Source: Solibacillus palustris (GTDB lineage: Bacteria; Bacillota; Bacilli; Bacillales_A; Planococcaceae). Taken from it: a DNA stretch of 64,000 bases. Of this stretch, positions 5,775 to 12,911 are shown in pieces (the stretch's first letter is position 1; every line of letters begins with the position of its first letter). A program made the translations under genes and the position numbers. The notes beneath the pieces are model-generated. The model did no database searches and was not told the DNA's origin. It worked only from the letters and a program-made list of their open reading frames with translations. The DNA is taken from contig NZ_JAKZFC010000002.1 of the NCBI RefSeq assembly GCF_022549215.1, positions 124,001 through 188,000 of the forward strand. The letters are read 5' to 3'.

Positions 5775-6632
5775 GAAATCACTTGGATAAAACTTAAAAC
5801 GGACATGTTCGATGATGAAAAAATTAAAATTATCGAACGTATGCCGGAGGGCGATGGCATCTTGGTCGTTTGGGTGAAACTTCTCGCCTATGCCGGAAAG
5901 GTGAATTGTAGCGGTTACATTATGATCGCTGAAGATATACCGATGAACATCGAAGAAATGGCAATCATCTTTAACAGACCACTCGAAAAAGTACGCTATG
6001 CAATACAAGTTTTACAACGTTATCGAATGATTGAAGTTGATGAAAATGAGCGTATTTGCATTAGCAATTGGGAGAAGCACCAAAATATTGACGGCATGGA
6101 GAAAGTCCGATTGCAAACTGCTGAACGTAATCGAAAATACCGTGAACGCAAGAAACAACAAGCTTTGCAAGCACCAAATGACGCGTCACAAGAATTAGCG
6201 AGTGACGTTAGCGTGACGTCACGTGACGGAATAGAAGTAGAAGTAGATATAGAAGAAGATAAAGAACTTAAAAGATCTTCTACTACTGCTACTAAGCCTT
6301 CGCCTCCAGTGAGCATAATCACCTTCTTCCAAGAAAATGTTCGCTTCAATTTATCGCCATTTGAACTTGAAACGATTATTCATTGGGAAAACGAATATTC
6401 TTACGAGCTAATCATCGAGGCAATGAAACGTACCGCATTAGCAAATGCAACAGCACTACGATACACGGAAGGTATTTTAATAGATTGGCAAAAAAAGCGT
6501 CTTACCACTTTAGCAGAAGTCGAAAGAGATGATGCAGCGTTTAATCAAAAGAAAGGAGCGAAACGAAATGAATCCAATCCACGAAGTCGTCAATCGCCTG
6601 GTGGAACAGAACAAGACAACTACTCCTTATAA
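5769..6632 (+). CDS. Phage replisome organiser, DnaD-like
   Basis: The 287-residue product has the phage replisome-organiser N-terminal winged helix (about residues 5-115: WIKLKTDMFDDEKIKIIERMPEGD split over the first 30 residues, then LLAYAGK, NWEKHQNIDGMEKVR). An acidic linker (EVEVDIEEDKE) leads to a DnaD/DnaB2-like C-terminal domain (about 185-250: FFQENV, ELETIIHWENEYSYELIIEAM, and YTEGILIDW, the YxxxIL.xW signature). The protein loads the helicase at the phage origin. It overlaps the DnaC-like helicase loader gene by 65 bases, its normal partner. The start codon lies in a GGGCAA hairpin. Confidence 0.88.
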   Translation: MAEITWIKLKTDMFDDEKIKIIERMPEGDGILVVWVKLLAYAGKVNCSGYIMIAEDIPMNIEEMAIIFNRPLEKVRYAIQVLQRYRMIEVDENERICISNWEKHQNIDGMEKVRLQTAERNRKYRERKKQQALQAPNDASQELASDVSVTSRDGIEVEVDIEEDKELKRSSTTATKPSPPVSIITFFQENVRFNLSPFELETIIHWENEYSYELIIEAMKRTALANATALRYTEGILIDWQKKRLTTLAEVERDDAAFNQKKGAKRNESNPRSRQSPGGTEQDNYSL

Positions 6633-7401
6633 AATTTGTCCTATTTGTAATCAGCAAGTGCCAGCTATTGAGGTAGACGTATTAGGTACGAAACGCATGG
6701 TGCAACCCAAGTGCAAATGCGAGGTAGAGGCCTTTGACGCTGAACAAAAGGAATTTCAAAACTTTCAGCGCGAACGTGAAGTACGCGAGCTCTTTAGCAT
6801 CAGTCAAGTGGGAGAGCGTTATTTACAAGCTACTTTCGATAACTTTCAATCGCGGACAGGGGCGGGAAATGCTTATAAAATCGCACAGTATTACGTGGAC
6901 AAGTTCGAGACTTTTGGACGCGAGAGTTTGCTCCTTTGGGGTGAGCCTGGCAATGGTAAGACGCATTTAGCGGCAGCTATCCATAACGCATTACGAGCAA
7001 AGGGGCTAGTCGTGGTCTTTGTATCGATGCCTGACTTACTTAGCAAAATTAAAGCTACGTTCAACCGCAATAATAAAGAGAGTGAAGAGCAAATATTACG
7101 TGCATTATCCATTTGCGACCTACTCATTATCGATGATTTAGGTGCTGAAAAAACTAGTGATTGGGTGGAGGAAACGATATTTAAAATCATCGACAACCGC
7201 TACCGCCGTAATAAGCCGATTTTAGCCACAAGCAACATGGCTCCGAAGGATTTACCGGAGCAGATTGGTAAACGTTCAAATGACCGCATCGTTGAGATAA
7301 TGCAGCCAGTTGAAAATAAGGCGACCAGCTACCGCAGAGAGCATGCAAAGGGGCGTTTCGGGCAGTTTAAAGCATTTTTACAAGAAAACGAGGGTGCATA
7401 G
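6568..7401 (+). CDS. DnaC/DnaI-like helicase loader, AAA+ ATPase
   Basis: The 277-residue product has a Cys-rich N-terminal zinc motif (CPICNQQ and CKCEVE) and an AAA+ ATPase core. Walker A is GEPGNGKTH (near residue 126) and Walker B is LLIIDDLGAEK (near 187), followed by IDNRYRRNKPILATSN, typical of DnaC/IstB-type loaders. It hydrolyses ATP to load the replicative helicase with the DnaD-like protein encoded upstream. The frame opens at 6529, but ATG at 6568 is preceded by AAAGGAG with a 9-base spacer. It overlaps the upstream gene by 65 bases. Confidence 0.9.
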   Translation: MNPIHEVVNRLVEQNKTTTPYKICPICNQQVPAIEVDVLGTKRMVQPKCKCEVEAFDAEQKEFQNFQREREVRELFSISQVGERYLQATFDNFQSRTGAGNAYKIAQYYVDKFETFGRESLLLWGEPGNGKTHLAAAIHNALRAKGLVVVFVSMPDLLSKIKATFNRNNKESEEQILRALSICDLLIIDDLGAEKTSDWVEETIFKIIDNRYRRNKPILATSNMAPKDLPEQIGKRSNDRIVEIMQPVENKATSYRREHAKGRFGQFKAFLQENEGA

Positions 7402-7425
7402 GCGCTCTCGATTGGAGGAGTCAAA

Positions 7426-7647
7426 ATGAAACCAATCCTAATGGGCTTTAATGGTGTATCACCATTAGCCATCATTTTTTGGTACAAGCCAGGCGAGGAA
7501 ACACCGTTTTGCAAAACAATTTGTTATGACGAGGACGATGTTATTGCGATGCACAATCGTCATACAACACCAGGGGATTTTTATAACAAATTAGAGCCGA
7601 GTGTGCATTTGGTTGATAGTAACGAGCCATTGCAACAGGTGGCGTAG
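7426..7647 (+). CDS. Hypothetical phage protein (73 aa)
   Basis: ATG at 7426 is preceded by GGAGGAG. The product contains YKPGEETPFCKTICYDEDDV and no recognised domain. It lies in the replication operon between the helicase loader and RusA, with close spacing on both sides. Function unknown. Confidence 0.6.
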   Translation: MKPILMGFNGVSPLAIIFWYKPGEETPFCKTICYDEDDVIAMHNRHTTPGDFYNKLEPSVHLVDSNEPLQQVA

Positions 7648-7659
7648 GGAGGAATATGC

Positions 7660-7893
7660 ATGACACCATCATATGAGAACAATGCAGCTATTTACGACAA
7701 CTACCGTGCTCCAGCGAGATTTATACAGTTTGAGGACCATGTCTATGCATTTAAAGGTGTAACAACAAAAGCAGATATCGCTATCCATCATTATCGCTGC
7801 AACTACGAGTGCCATAATTTACGGATTCATTTGCAAGGTGGCGTTCCTTTTTATGTAGATGGGATATATAAAATTGAGGAGCAATTGGTTTGA
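7660..7893 (+). CDS. Hypothetical phage protein (77 aa)
   Basis: The gene starts 13 bases after its upstream neighbour with GGGAGG 7 bases before the ATG. The product has several His, Cys and aromatic residues (HHYRCNYECHNLRIH), which could bind a metal, but no family is recognised. It is part of the same early operon. Function unknown. Confidence 0.6.
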   Translation: MTPSYENNAAIYDNYRAPARFIQFEDHVYAFKGVTTKADIAIHHYRCNYECHNLRIHLQGGVPFYVDGIYKIEEQLV

Positions 7894-7907
7894 GGGGGGT
7901 TAGGGCA

Positions 7908-8321
7908 ATGATTCAATTTACAATACCAGGCGCAACACAGGCGCAAGAACGACCGAGATTTAGTCGAGCTGGTAATGGTGTACGTACACATGATGCTCCT
8001 AAATCGAGAGCATATAAAGATTTAGTAAAGGTTGTGGCATGGGATAACAAACCACAGGAGCCACTACAAGGTCCATTAAAGCTAGAGGTGGATGTTTATC
8101 TCGTACCACCAAAAGCAGACCAAACAAAGCCGAAATTAGCACGAATGGCATGTGGTGAAATGCGACCAATTAAAAAGCCTGACTTGGATAATTTAGTTAA
8201 GGGCATTAAAGATGGTTGTTCCAAAATTATCTGGGTGGATGATGCACAAATTGTGGAGCTGGTGGTGCGTAAATTTTACGCGATGCAGCCGAGGGCAGAG
8301 GTTAAGGTGGAGGCGGTTTGA
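7908..8321 (+). CDS. rusA: RusA-type Holliday junction resolvase
   Basis: The 137-residue product matches the RusA endodeoxyribonuclease family: IPGATQAQERPRF at the N-terminus, SRAYKD, and KKPDLDNLVKGIKDGC with the conserved Asp pair that binds magnesium, then WVDDAQIVELVVRK. RusA cuts Holliday junctions during phage recombination and before packaging. The frame opens upstream at 7890, but ATG at 7908 with AGGGGGG upstream is chosen. Its start sits in a TTAGGGCAATGAT context resembling the GGGCAA hairpins, here with a weak wobble-rich stem. Confidence 0.9.
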   Translation: MIQFTIPGATQAQERPRFSRAGNGVRTHDAPKSRAYKDLVKVVAWDNKPQEPLQGPLKLEVDVYLVPPKADQTKPKLARMACGEMRPIKKPDLDNLVKGIKDGCSKIIWVDDAQIVELVVRKFYAMQPRAEVKVEAV

Positions 8322-8386
8322 TGAAGAAACGAATTCATATTTTCGTAGATTATCTTATTTATATTTTGGATCGATTTATTAAATAA
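8321..8386 (+). CDS. Tiny hydrophobic peptide (21 aa), tentative
   Basis: ATG at 8321 overlaps the rusA stop (TGATG) and has GGTGGAGG upstream. The frame of 21 codons encodes MKKRIHIFVDYLIYILDRF and two more residues before TAA. It might be a leader or small membrane peptide, or chance coupling. Confidence 0.3.
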   Translation: MKKRIHIFVDYLIYILDRFIK

Positions 8387-8429
8387 AATTACTAAGCATT
8401 TGAACAATTATGTGAAGTGAAAAAAGTAG

Positions 8430-9728
8430 GTGAGCAACATAAATTTTTTAGATTTTTTCGCAGGGATTGGGGGCTTTCGTTTAGGTATGGAAGCTGTCGG
8501 TCACAACTGCGTTGGATATGTTGAATGGGATAAATTCGCTCGAAAATCATACGAAGCAATTCATAATACAGAAGGGGAGTGGACAGCACATGACATTACA
8601 ACTGTATCAGACGACGATTTTCGATTATTTAGAGGAACAGTCGATGTTATTTGTGGAGGATTCCCATGCCAAGCATTTAGTATCGCTGGAAAACGAAAAG
8701 GATTTGATGACACTCGCGGAACATTGTTCTTCGATATTGCCCGAGCAGCTAAACAAATCCAACCACGCTATTTATTCCTTGAAAACGTCAAAGGGTTACT
8801 CAATCACCAAGGCGGGGACACTTTCAGAACAATCCTCAACACGCTTGATGAATTGGGGTATGATGCAGAATGGCAAATATGTAACAGCAAGGATTATGGC
8901 GTCGCACAGAACAGAGAACGGGTGTTCATTATCGGACATCTTAGAGGAGGAAGTACCAGAAAAGTATTTCCTATCAGTGGAACAAGTAAAGCGATTAACA
9001 ATGGCTTAACAGAGGTACTTGATACTGATCAAGGTGGAAGTGGAGAGCATTATACATTTATAGATTTGAACACAGAGCCTAATACAACAGATGTTTCAAG
9101 ATGTTTAACAGCACGATATACAGCTGGTATAACAAATCATAAAGGTGTGAATTCGGGTGTATTAATTCGACCTGTTCTTACACCTGATCGAATAGAAAAA
9201 AAACAGAACGGCAGACGGTTTAAAGAAGATGGCGAACCGATGTTTACTCTAACCGCTCAAGACAGACATGGTATAGCTATTAAAGAAGCAACAAAACAAG
9301 GTTACGACATTGCAACAGAAGGCGATTCAATCAATTTGGCAGTACCAGGTTCACAAACTCGTCGAGGTAGAGTTGGAAAAGGAGTAGCGAATACATTAGA
9401 TACATCTTGTAATCAAGGTGTTGTATTAAGAGAAACTAAAGACGGTTTTCACCTAGCTAGAACTGATGGAAAAAAATCATCTATACAAGGTACACATGTC
9501 ACTTATCCGGAAGGTGAGTCGCATTGTTTAAGTACTGCTCATAAACCGATGACTATTGAAGAGTATCGTATCAGAAAACTTACACCACGCGAATGTTGGA
9601 GACTACAAGGCTTTCCAGATTGGGCTTTTGATAAAGCTGCAGAAGTTAATTCAGATAGTCAATTATATAAACAAGCTGGGAACAGTGTGACTGTAAATGT
9701 AATTGCTGCGATTGCAAAAAGGCTTTAG
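8430..9728 (+). CDS. DNA (cytosine-5) methyltransferase
   Basis: The 432-residue product has the C5-MTase motifs in order: I FAGIGGFRLG near the start, IV GGFPCQAFS with the catalytic cysteine near residue 79, VI ENVKGL, VIII QNRERVFIIG, then a long region of about 190 residues holding the target recognition domain (with CLTARYTAGI and FTLTAQDRHGI), IX RKLTPRECWRLQGFP and X QAGNSVTVNVI. It transfers methyl from S-adenosylmethionine to cytosine in DNA, probably to protect phage DNA from host restriction; no restriction enzyme is adjacent. GTG at 8430 is the first start after an in-frame stop. Part of the sequence is also open in the +1 frame (8512-9009). Confidence 0.9.
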   Translation: MSNINFLDFFAGIGGFRLGMEAVGHNCVGYVEWDKFARKSYEAIHNTEGEWTAHDITTVSDDDFRLFRGTVDVICGGFPCQAFSIAGKRKGFDDTRGTLFFDIARAAKQIQPRYLFLENVKGLLNHQGGDTFRTILNTLDELGYDAEWQICNSKDYGVAQNRERVFIIGHLRGGSTRKVFPISGTSKAINNGLTEVLDTDQGGSGEHYTFIDLNTEPNTTDVSRCLTARYTAGITNHKGVNSGVLIRPVLTPDRIEKKQNGRRFKEDGEPMFTLTAQDRHGIAIKEATKQGYDIATEGDSINLAVPGSQTRRGRVGKGVANTLDTSCNQGVVLRETKDGFHLARTDGKKSSIQGTHVTYPEGESHCLSTAHKPMTIEEYRIRKLTPRECWRLQGFPDWAFDKAAEVNSDSQLYKQAGNSVTVNVIAAIAKRL

Positions 9729-9775
9729 TTGCTATACATTTTGAGCAAAATGAGTAGCAAAGCATAATTCATTTT

Positions 9776-9812
9776 ATAAAAAAATGAACTGTCCTAAAAT
9801 GAACAGTTCATT
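9776..9812 (-). terminator. Leftward terminator for the 57-aa gene
   Basis: On the minus strand a perfect 10-bp stem, AATGAACTGT/ACAGTTCATT, is followed by a run of seven T. It lies 10 bases past the stop of the leftward gene at 9822-9995 and may also stop rightward transcription from the methyltransferase. Confidence 0.75.
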
Positions 9813-9821
9813 AATAACACT

Positions 9822-9995
9822 TTATTTAACAGCTTTTAAAAAAGCTTTCCCTTTTTTGTAGACAAATCTTTCCCATTTTGCTAGCAACCCGTTTCCATTC
9901 TCGCCACGTTCTAATTCTAAGGCGTGATTCTTATGGAAATCAATTACCCGTTTATTATGGTCTTTTTGCAGGTGGTGCAATGTGTTATGTTTCAT
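9822..9995 (-). CDS. Small basic protein on the opposite strand (57 aa)
   Basis: A leftward frame from ATG at 9995 to TAA at 9822 encodes 57 residues beginning MKHNTLHHLQKDHNKRVIDF and ending KKGKAFLKAVK. The ATG has AGGGG 8 bases upstream, a TATAAT-like element lies about 25 bases further up, and a strong terminator follows the stop. A gene with its own promoter and terminator against the flow of the early operon is the pattern of a lysogenically expressed accessory gene. The family is unknown; the Lys/His-rich composition would fit nucleic-acid binding. Confidence 0.6.
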   Translation of the reverse strand: MKHNTLHHLQKDHNKRVIDFHKNHALELERGENGNGLLAKWERFVYKKGKAFLKAVK

Positions 9996-10091
9996 GTTCA
10001 AATCCCCTATCTTTTAATACCTAAATTATATGCTTCTGATTGATACATGAGAAGTAATTAAATATATAATGTCTTGAATCATTTTGTGTAG

Positions 10092-10120
10092 AAAAAAAGA
10101 CCTGAGCAACCACTCAAGTC
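10092..10120 (-). terminator. Leftward terminator downstream of the L,D-transpeptidase gene
   Basis: Minus-strand GACTTGAG pairs with CTCAGGTC (one G-U) around a short loop, followed by seven T. The 80 bases between it and the gene end hold no other feature. Confidence 0.7.
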
Positions 10121-10200
10121 AGCAAAATAAAACGGGTGTATGGTAGCAGCACAGCACGCCTCGGATTTGTTGTTATGCCTATAGGGATAGATTAACAATG

Positions 10201-10536
10201 TTATTTATGAATAGAAACTCTAGTACCAAGTGGTACTAGAGATGATAAATCTTGAACATTTTGATTTGTCATTCTAATACATCCGTGTGGGAGATTCTTA
10301 TCAATTGAAGCAGGGTTATTAGTTCCGTGTATACCGAAATGAGATTTTGATAAACCCATCCAAAGCGCTCCGAATGGTGCGGGTGGATGGACTTCTTTAT
10401 TGATAATCGTGTAAATCCCAGTAGGTGTTGGTGACAACATTTTCCCAACTGCAATTGGGTAAGTTTTTAAAATTGTTTTGTCATCCATAAGTATTAATTG
10501 ATTATTTGATGTAGATACGTCAATCCATATTGTCAT
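10201..10536 (-). CDS. L,D-transpeptidase, YkuD family (short)
   Basis: The 111-residue product is essentially one YkuD domain: TIWIDVSTSNNQLILMDD at the start, TPTGIYTI, then HFGIHGTNNP and the catalytic HGCIRM, where Cys attacks the donor peptide. The canonical Ser before HGC is Pro here (NLPHGC). L,D-transpeptidases make 3-3 cross-links or attach proteins to peptidoglycan; in Bacillales YkuD itself is a spore protein. No signal peptide is present, again as in YkuD. ATG at 10551 has no RBS, but ATG at 10536 has GGAG 9 bases before it. The gene is leftward with its own terminator, an accessory gene in the phage. Confidence 0.85.
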   Translation of the reverse strand: MTIWIDVSTSNNQLILMDDKTILKTYPIAVGKMLSPTPTGIYTIINKEVHPPAPFGALWMGLSKSHFGIHGTNNPASIDKNLPHGCIRMTNQNVQDLSSLVPLGTRVSIHK

Positions 10537-10665
10537 GAAGACCAACTCCATTTTTGAATATAGTATGAAGTAACTCAGGAATCGGTTATTTAAAGAAACT
10601 AAATATTCTGCCTATTTTGTTGGGTGAGTAACTAATAAGAAAAGTAATAGAAATTAGGTAGAAAA

Positions 10666-10695
10666 TAAAAAAACCGGCAAAAGGAATACCGGTTT
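10666..10695 (-). terminator. Leftward terminator
   Basis: Minus-strand AAACCGG pairs with CCGGTTT and is followed by seven T. Between this and the next terminator (10844) a leftward open stretch of about 30 codons (ending about 10715, with LPQAEANKNQASGRF) has no good start or RBS and may be a gene remnant. The span 10537-10665 shows no gene. Confidence 0.65.
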
Positions 10696-10843
10696 AGAAT
10701 GGATAATCTTAATTTGTACTGTTTTCGTTATTTAGAAAACGACCAGAGGCTTGATTTTTATTAGCTTCTGCTTGAGGGAGTTGTTGTTTGATTTGGTAAT
10801 TCAAATCAAGGAAAACGATCCGACAATACTAAAAATAATTTGT

Positions 10844-10870
10844 AAAAAAATCCCCAGTTTTAAACTGGAG
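10844..10870 (-). terminator. Leftward terminator for the DUF3231 gene
   Basis: Minus-strand CTCCAGTTT pairs with AAACTGGGG around a two-base loop and is followed by a run of seven T. It ends the DUF3231 gene at 10903. Confidence 0.75.
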
Positions 10871-10902
10871 ACTAATTTTTAACAAGCTTTAATAAATACT
10901 TA

Positions 10903-11412
10903 TTATTTTTCTGGATAATCTACGTGTAATGGTGGTGGAACTAACCAACCTTTATTTTTATTAAGACGAAGTAGTTTAGCACCGAGTAGAGCTTTTGCTG
11001 TATGGAATTGACCATACATTAAAGCGATATCTTCTCGAGTTGAAGTGCCCATTGCTTGACTGCATGCAACTAATCCAGCAGCAAGGTCTACTGACAATGC
11101 AGCACTAATTTCGGGATCATTAAACTTCGCACCTGGTGGGATATCTTCAATTCTTGCTACTGGTCGTTCAGGTGGTGCAGGAGGTAATCCAACGCCATTA
11201 ATTTTTAGTATCTTTTCTAACGGTTTCACTTCATCCCTTAAAGCTTGGATGATATCTTCAATAATCTTTTTAAGGTCTTCATCGCCCGCGTGATTATAAA
11301 ATGTTTGGTATCCAGCGATTAAGCCATTAGCTGTTGCTAAACCTGTCCAGACACTAAATACCTCACCGTAATGTAATGGTTCATCTTTTGGATTTCCACC
11401 TAAAATACCCAT
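10903..11412 (-). CDS. DUF3231 family protein (coat-F-like ferritin-fold helical protein)
   Basis: The 169-residue product matches the DUF3231 family of Bacillales: MGILGGNPKDEPLHYGEVFS at the start, then AGYQTFYNHAGD, PPAPPERP, FNDPEISAALS, and MYGQFHTAKALLGAKLLRL with KGWLVPPPLH at the end. Family members resemble half of a spore-coat F/ferritin-like bundle and are found mostly in spore-formers; their function is not established. RBS AAGGAAGTGC precedes the ATG. The gene sits with the L,D-transpeptidase in a leftward accessory block inside the phage, so the phage carries two genes with possible cell-wall or spore links. Confidence 0.85.
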   Translation of the reverse strand: MGILGGNPKDEPLHYGEVFSVWTGLATANGLIAGYQTFYNHAGDEDLKKIIEDIIQALRDEVKPLEKILKINGVGLPPAPPERPVARIEDIPPGAKFNDPEISAALSVDLAAGLVACSQAMGTSTREDIALMYGQFHTAKALLGAKLLRLNKNKGWLVPPPLHVDYPEK

Positions 11413-11599
11413 ACTTGCACTTCCTTTTCAGTTTTTTTGTCATATTCAAACAAGGATAGTGTGGGCTGAAAACACAAAAAAATTCTTGAAATTACAAAAT
11501 AGATGATGGTTGTTTATCAATAAATTGGTCAATGACATTGCGGATAAAATATATATTGAAAGTTCATTCTATGTTGAGAATTTTTAAGGGGATGAAAAA

Positions 11600-11803
11600 A
11601 TGTATATTCGCTTAGCATCACAAAATGGTGTATTCAGATTACAGCCAATTCAACGACAAAACGATACAGAATTAGATGTTGCTATCGCTGACCTCGAGAA
11701 AAGAGGATTTATTTTGGTGAGACGTGGTAAAACCCCAAGTCAATATAGTTGTGATATTACATACAGTCGAGTTTGGGCGATTATGGAAAAATATATGTAT
11801 TAG
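11600..11803 (+). CDS. Hypothetical phage protein (67 aa)
   Basis: ATG at 11600 follows AAGGGGATG. The product begins MYIRLASQNGVFRLQP and contains LEKRGFILVRRGKTPSQY; no family is recognised. It is divergent from DUF3231 across a 187-base gap (11413-11599) and is followed by a clear terminator, so it is a single-gene unit. Function unknown. Confidence 0.55.
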   Translation: MYIRLASQNGVFRLQPIQRQNDTELDVAIADLEKRGFILVRRGKTPSQYSCDITYSRVWAIMEKYMY

Positions 11804-11808
11804 TATTA

Positions 11809-11843
11809 AAAAGGATCCCTTATTTAAAAGAGATCCTTTTATT
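11809..11843 (+). terminator. Terminator after the 67-aa gene
   Basis: AAAAGGATC pairs with GATCCTTTT around a 14-base loop, ending in a T-rich stretch. The following gap to 12022 holds an AACCGCAGCG/CGCTACGGTT imperfect hairpin (about 11942-11969) and no gene. Confidence 0.65.
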
Positions 11844-12022
11844 AAAGGGAGGTGTTTGTAAAGTTAAATCACTTTACGTTATATTCTATGATTTGGTAGT
11901 GATTATAATTAGTTGAGTGCCTTTAAGACAGGTAAAATAAAAACCGCAGCGAGTACAAGCGCTACGGTTCCCTCTTGCTAAATATTAGGTGACAACTAAT
12001 TATAGCATAAGGGGGCAATCTT

Positions 12023-12475
12023 ATGGCAAAACAATACACAGCAGTACAAGTTTACGAAATGGTTGACCGTTACTATCAGATGAAAACATCATTGGGGTTA
12101 GCGGTAGTTAGTCCGTACAGCGTAGATCAAAAGAATACGATGGTGCAAGACTACGACAATTTAGGAATGCCAAGAGCACAGGGAGTGGGCGACCCTACGG
12201 CTAGACAGGCATTGAATCCAGTTCATGAAATGGTGCTACCTGAGCGAATGGTAAAGGATTATGAAGTGAAGGTAGCATTTATTGATGAGTGGGAGCATGT
12301 TATTACAAAGCAACGTGATCGCGCAGTATTACATTGGCGCTTATCGGGATTAAAGCCGATTAACATTGCAGAGCTTGAAGGGATTACGGATAGACATGTA
12401 CGCCGCATCTTAAATGATGTAGCAAAAAAAATGTCCGAAATGTCCGCTATGTCCGAAATGTCTAAGGTTTCATAA
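12023..12475 (+). CDS. Late-gene transcriptional regulator, ArpU/sigma-region-4-like
   Basis: The 150-residue product has a C-terminal sigma-70 region 4-like helix-turn-helix (KPINIAELEGITDRHVRRIL, about residues 113-133), as in ArpU/RinA-type late regulators of Gram-positive phages. Such proteins turn on the packaging and structural operon, and this gene lies at the boundary between early and late genes. The first 100 residues are hydrophilic. The tail reads MSE-MSA-MSE-MSK, from four exact-period 9-bp repeats of ATGTCCGNN starting at 12431, 12440, 12449 and 12458. RBS AAGGGGGC is 9 bases upstream of the ATG. Confidence 0.72.
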   Translation: MAKQYTAVQVYEMVDRYYQMKTSLGLAVVSPYSVDQKNTMVQDYDNLGMPRAQGVGDPTARQALNPVHEMVLPERMVKDYEVKVAFIDEWEHVITKQRDRAVLHWRLSGLKPINIAELEGITDRHVRRILNDVAKKMSEMSAMSEMSKVS

Positions 12476-12590
12476 TAAGAGATTATTTGTTTTATACTAT
12501 ACGTGAGGTACAGCGCATAGCCAAAAACCTCACAAATACCCTAAAATTTTTACCACAATAAAAATCAGAGGGGAAAATATTTCGAGACGT

Positions 12591-12619
12591 AAAGCTATCC
12601 ATTCGTGGGTAGCTTTTTT
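12591..12619 (+). terminator. Terminator before the accessory slot
   Basis: AAAGCTATCC pairs with GGGTAGCTTT (one G-U) around a short loop, followed by a T run. Confidence 0.75.
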
Positions 12620-12640
12620 CGTGTATAAGGGGTGAGTGAG

Positions 12641-12793
12641 ATGAATTATGTATTGCAGTGTGAAAAGTGTGATAGACCAGCGGAGATTATGAGCCGTAAA
12701 ATTGGTAGGCAGAAAACGGGCCATGAGACGATTAAAAAGACGTCAGCTAATACGTGTGAGTGTGGTGGGAAGGTTGTTCCTACGATTGAGTAG
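12641..12793 (+). CDS. Small zinc-ribbon protein (50 aa)
   Basis: ATG at 12641 follows AGGGGTG with a 7-base spacer. The 50-residue product starts MNYVLQCEKCDRPAEIMSRK and ends with CECGGKVVPTIE; the CxxC and CxC pairs form a probable zinc ribbon. It sits just after the late-regulator terminator. Small zinc ribbons of this kind in phages can bind nucleic acid or RNA polymerase, but the role here is unknown. Confidence 0.65.
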   Translation: MNYVLQCEKCDRPAEIMSRKIGRQKTGHETIKKTSANTCECGGKVVPTIE

Positions 12794-12911
12794 GGCTTTG
12801 AATAGTGCGTATTGCTATTCCCCGGTGGTGCGTGCTGTTGAGAGTTGAATTTGTAGAAAAATGTTCCAATTTGTTCCCTCTCGGATTATGATTATCTGGG
12901 AGGTTATAAAT

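Noticed and set aside
8512-9009. 165-codon frame as a separate gene inside the methyltransferase
   Set aside because: No convincing ribosome binding site, and the enclosing frame has every methyltransferase motif. It is kept only as an evolutionary observation.
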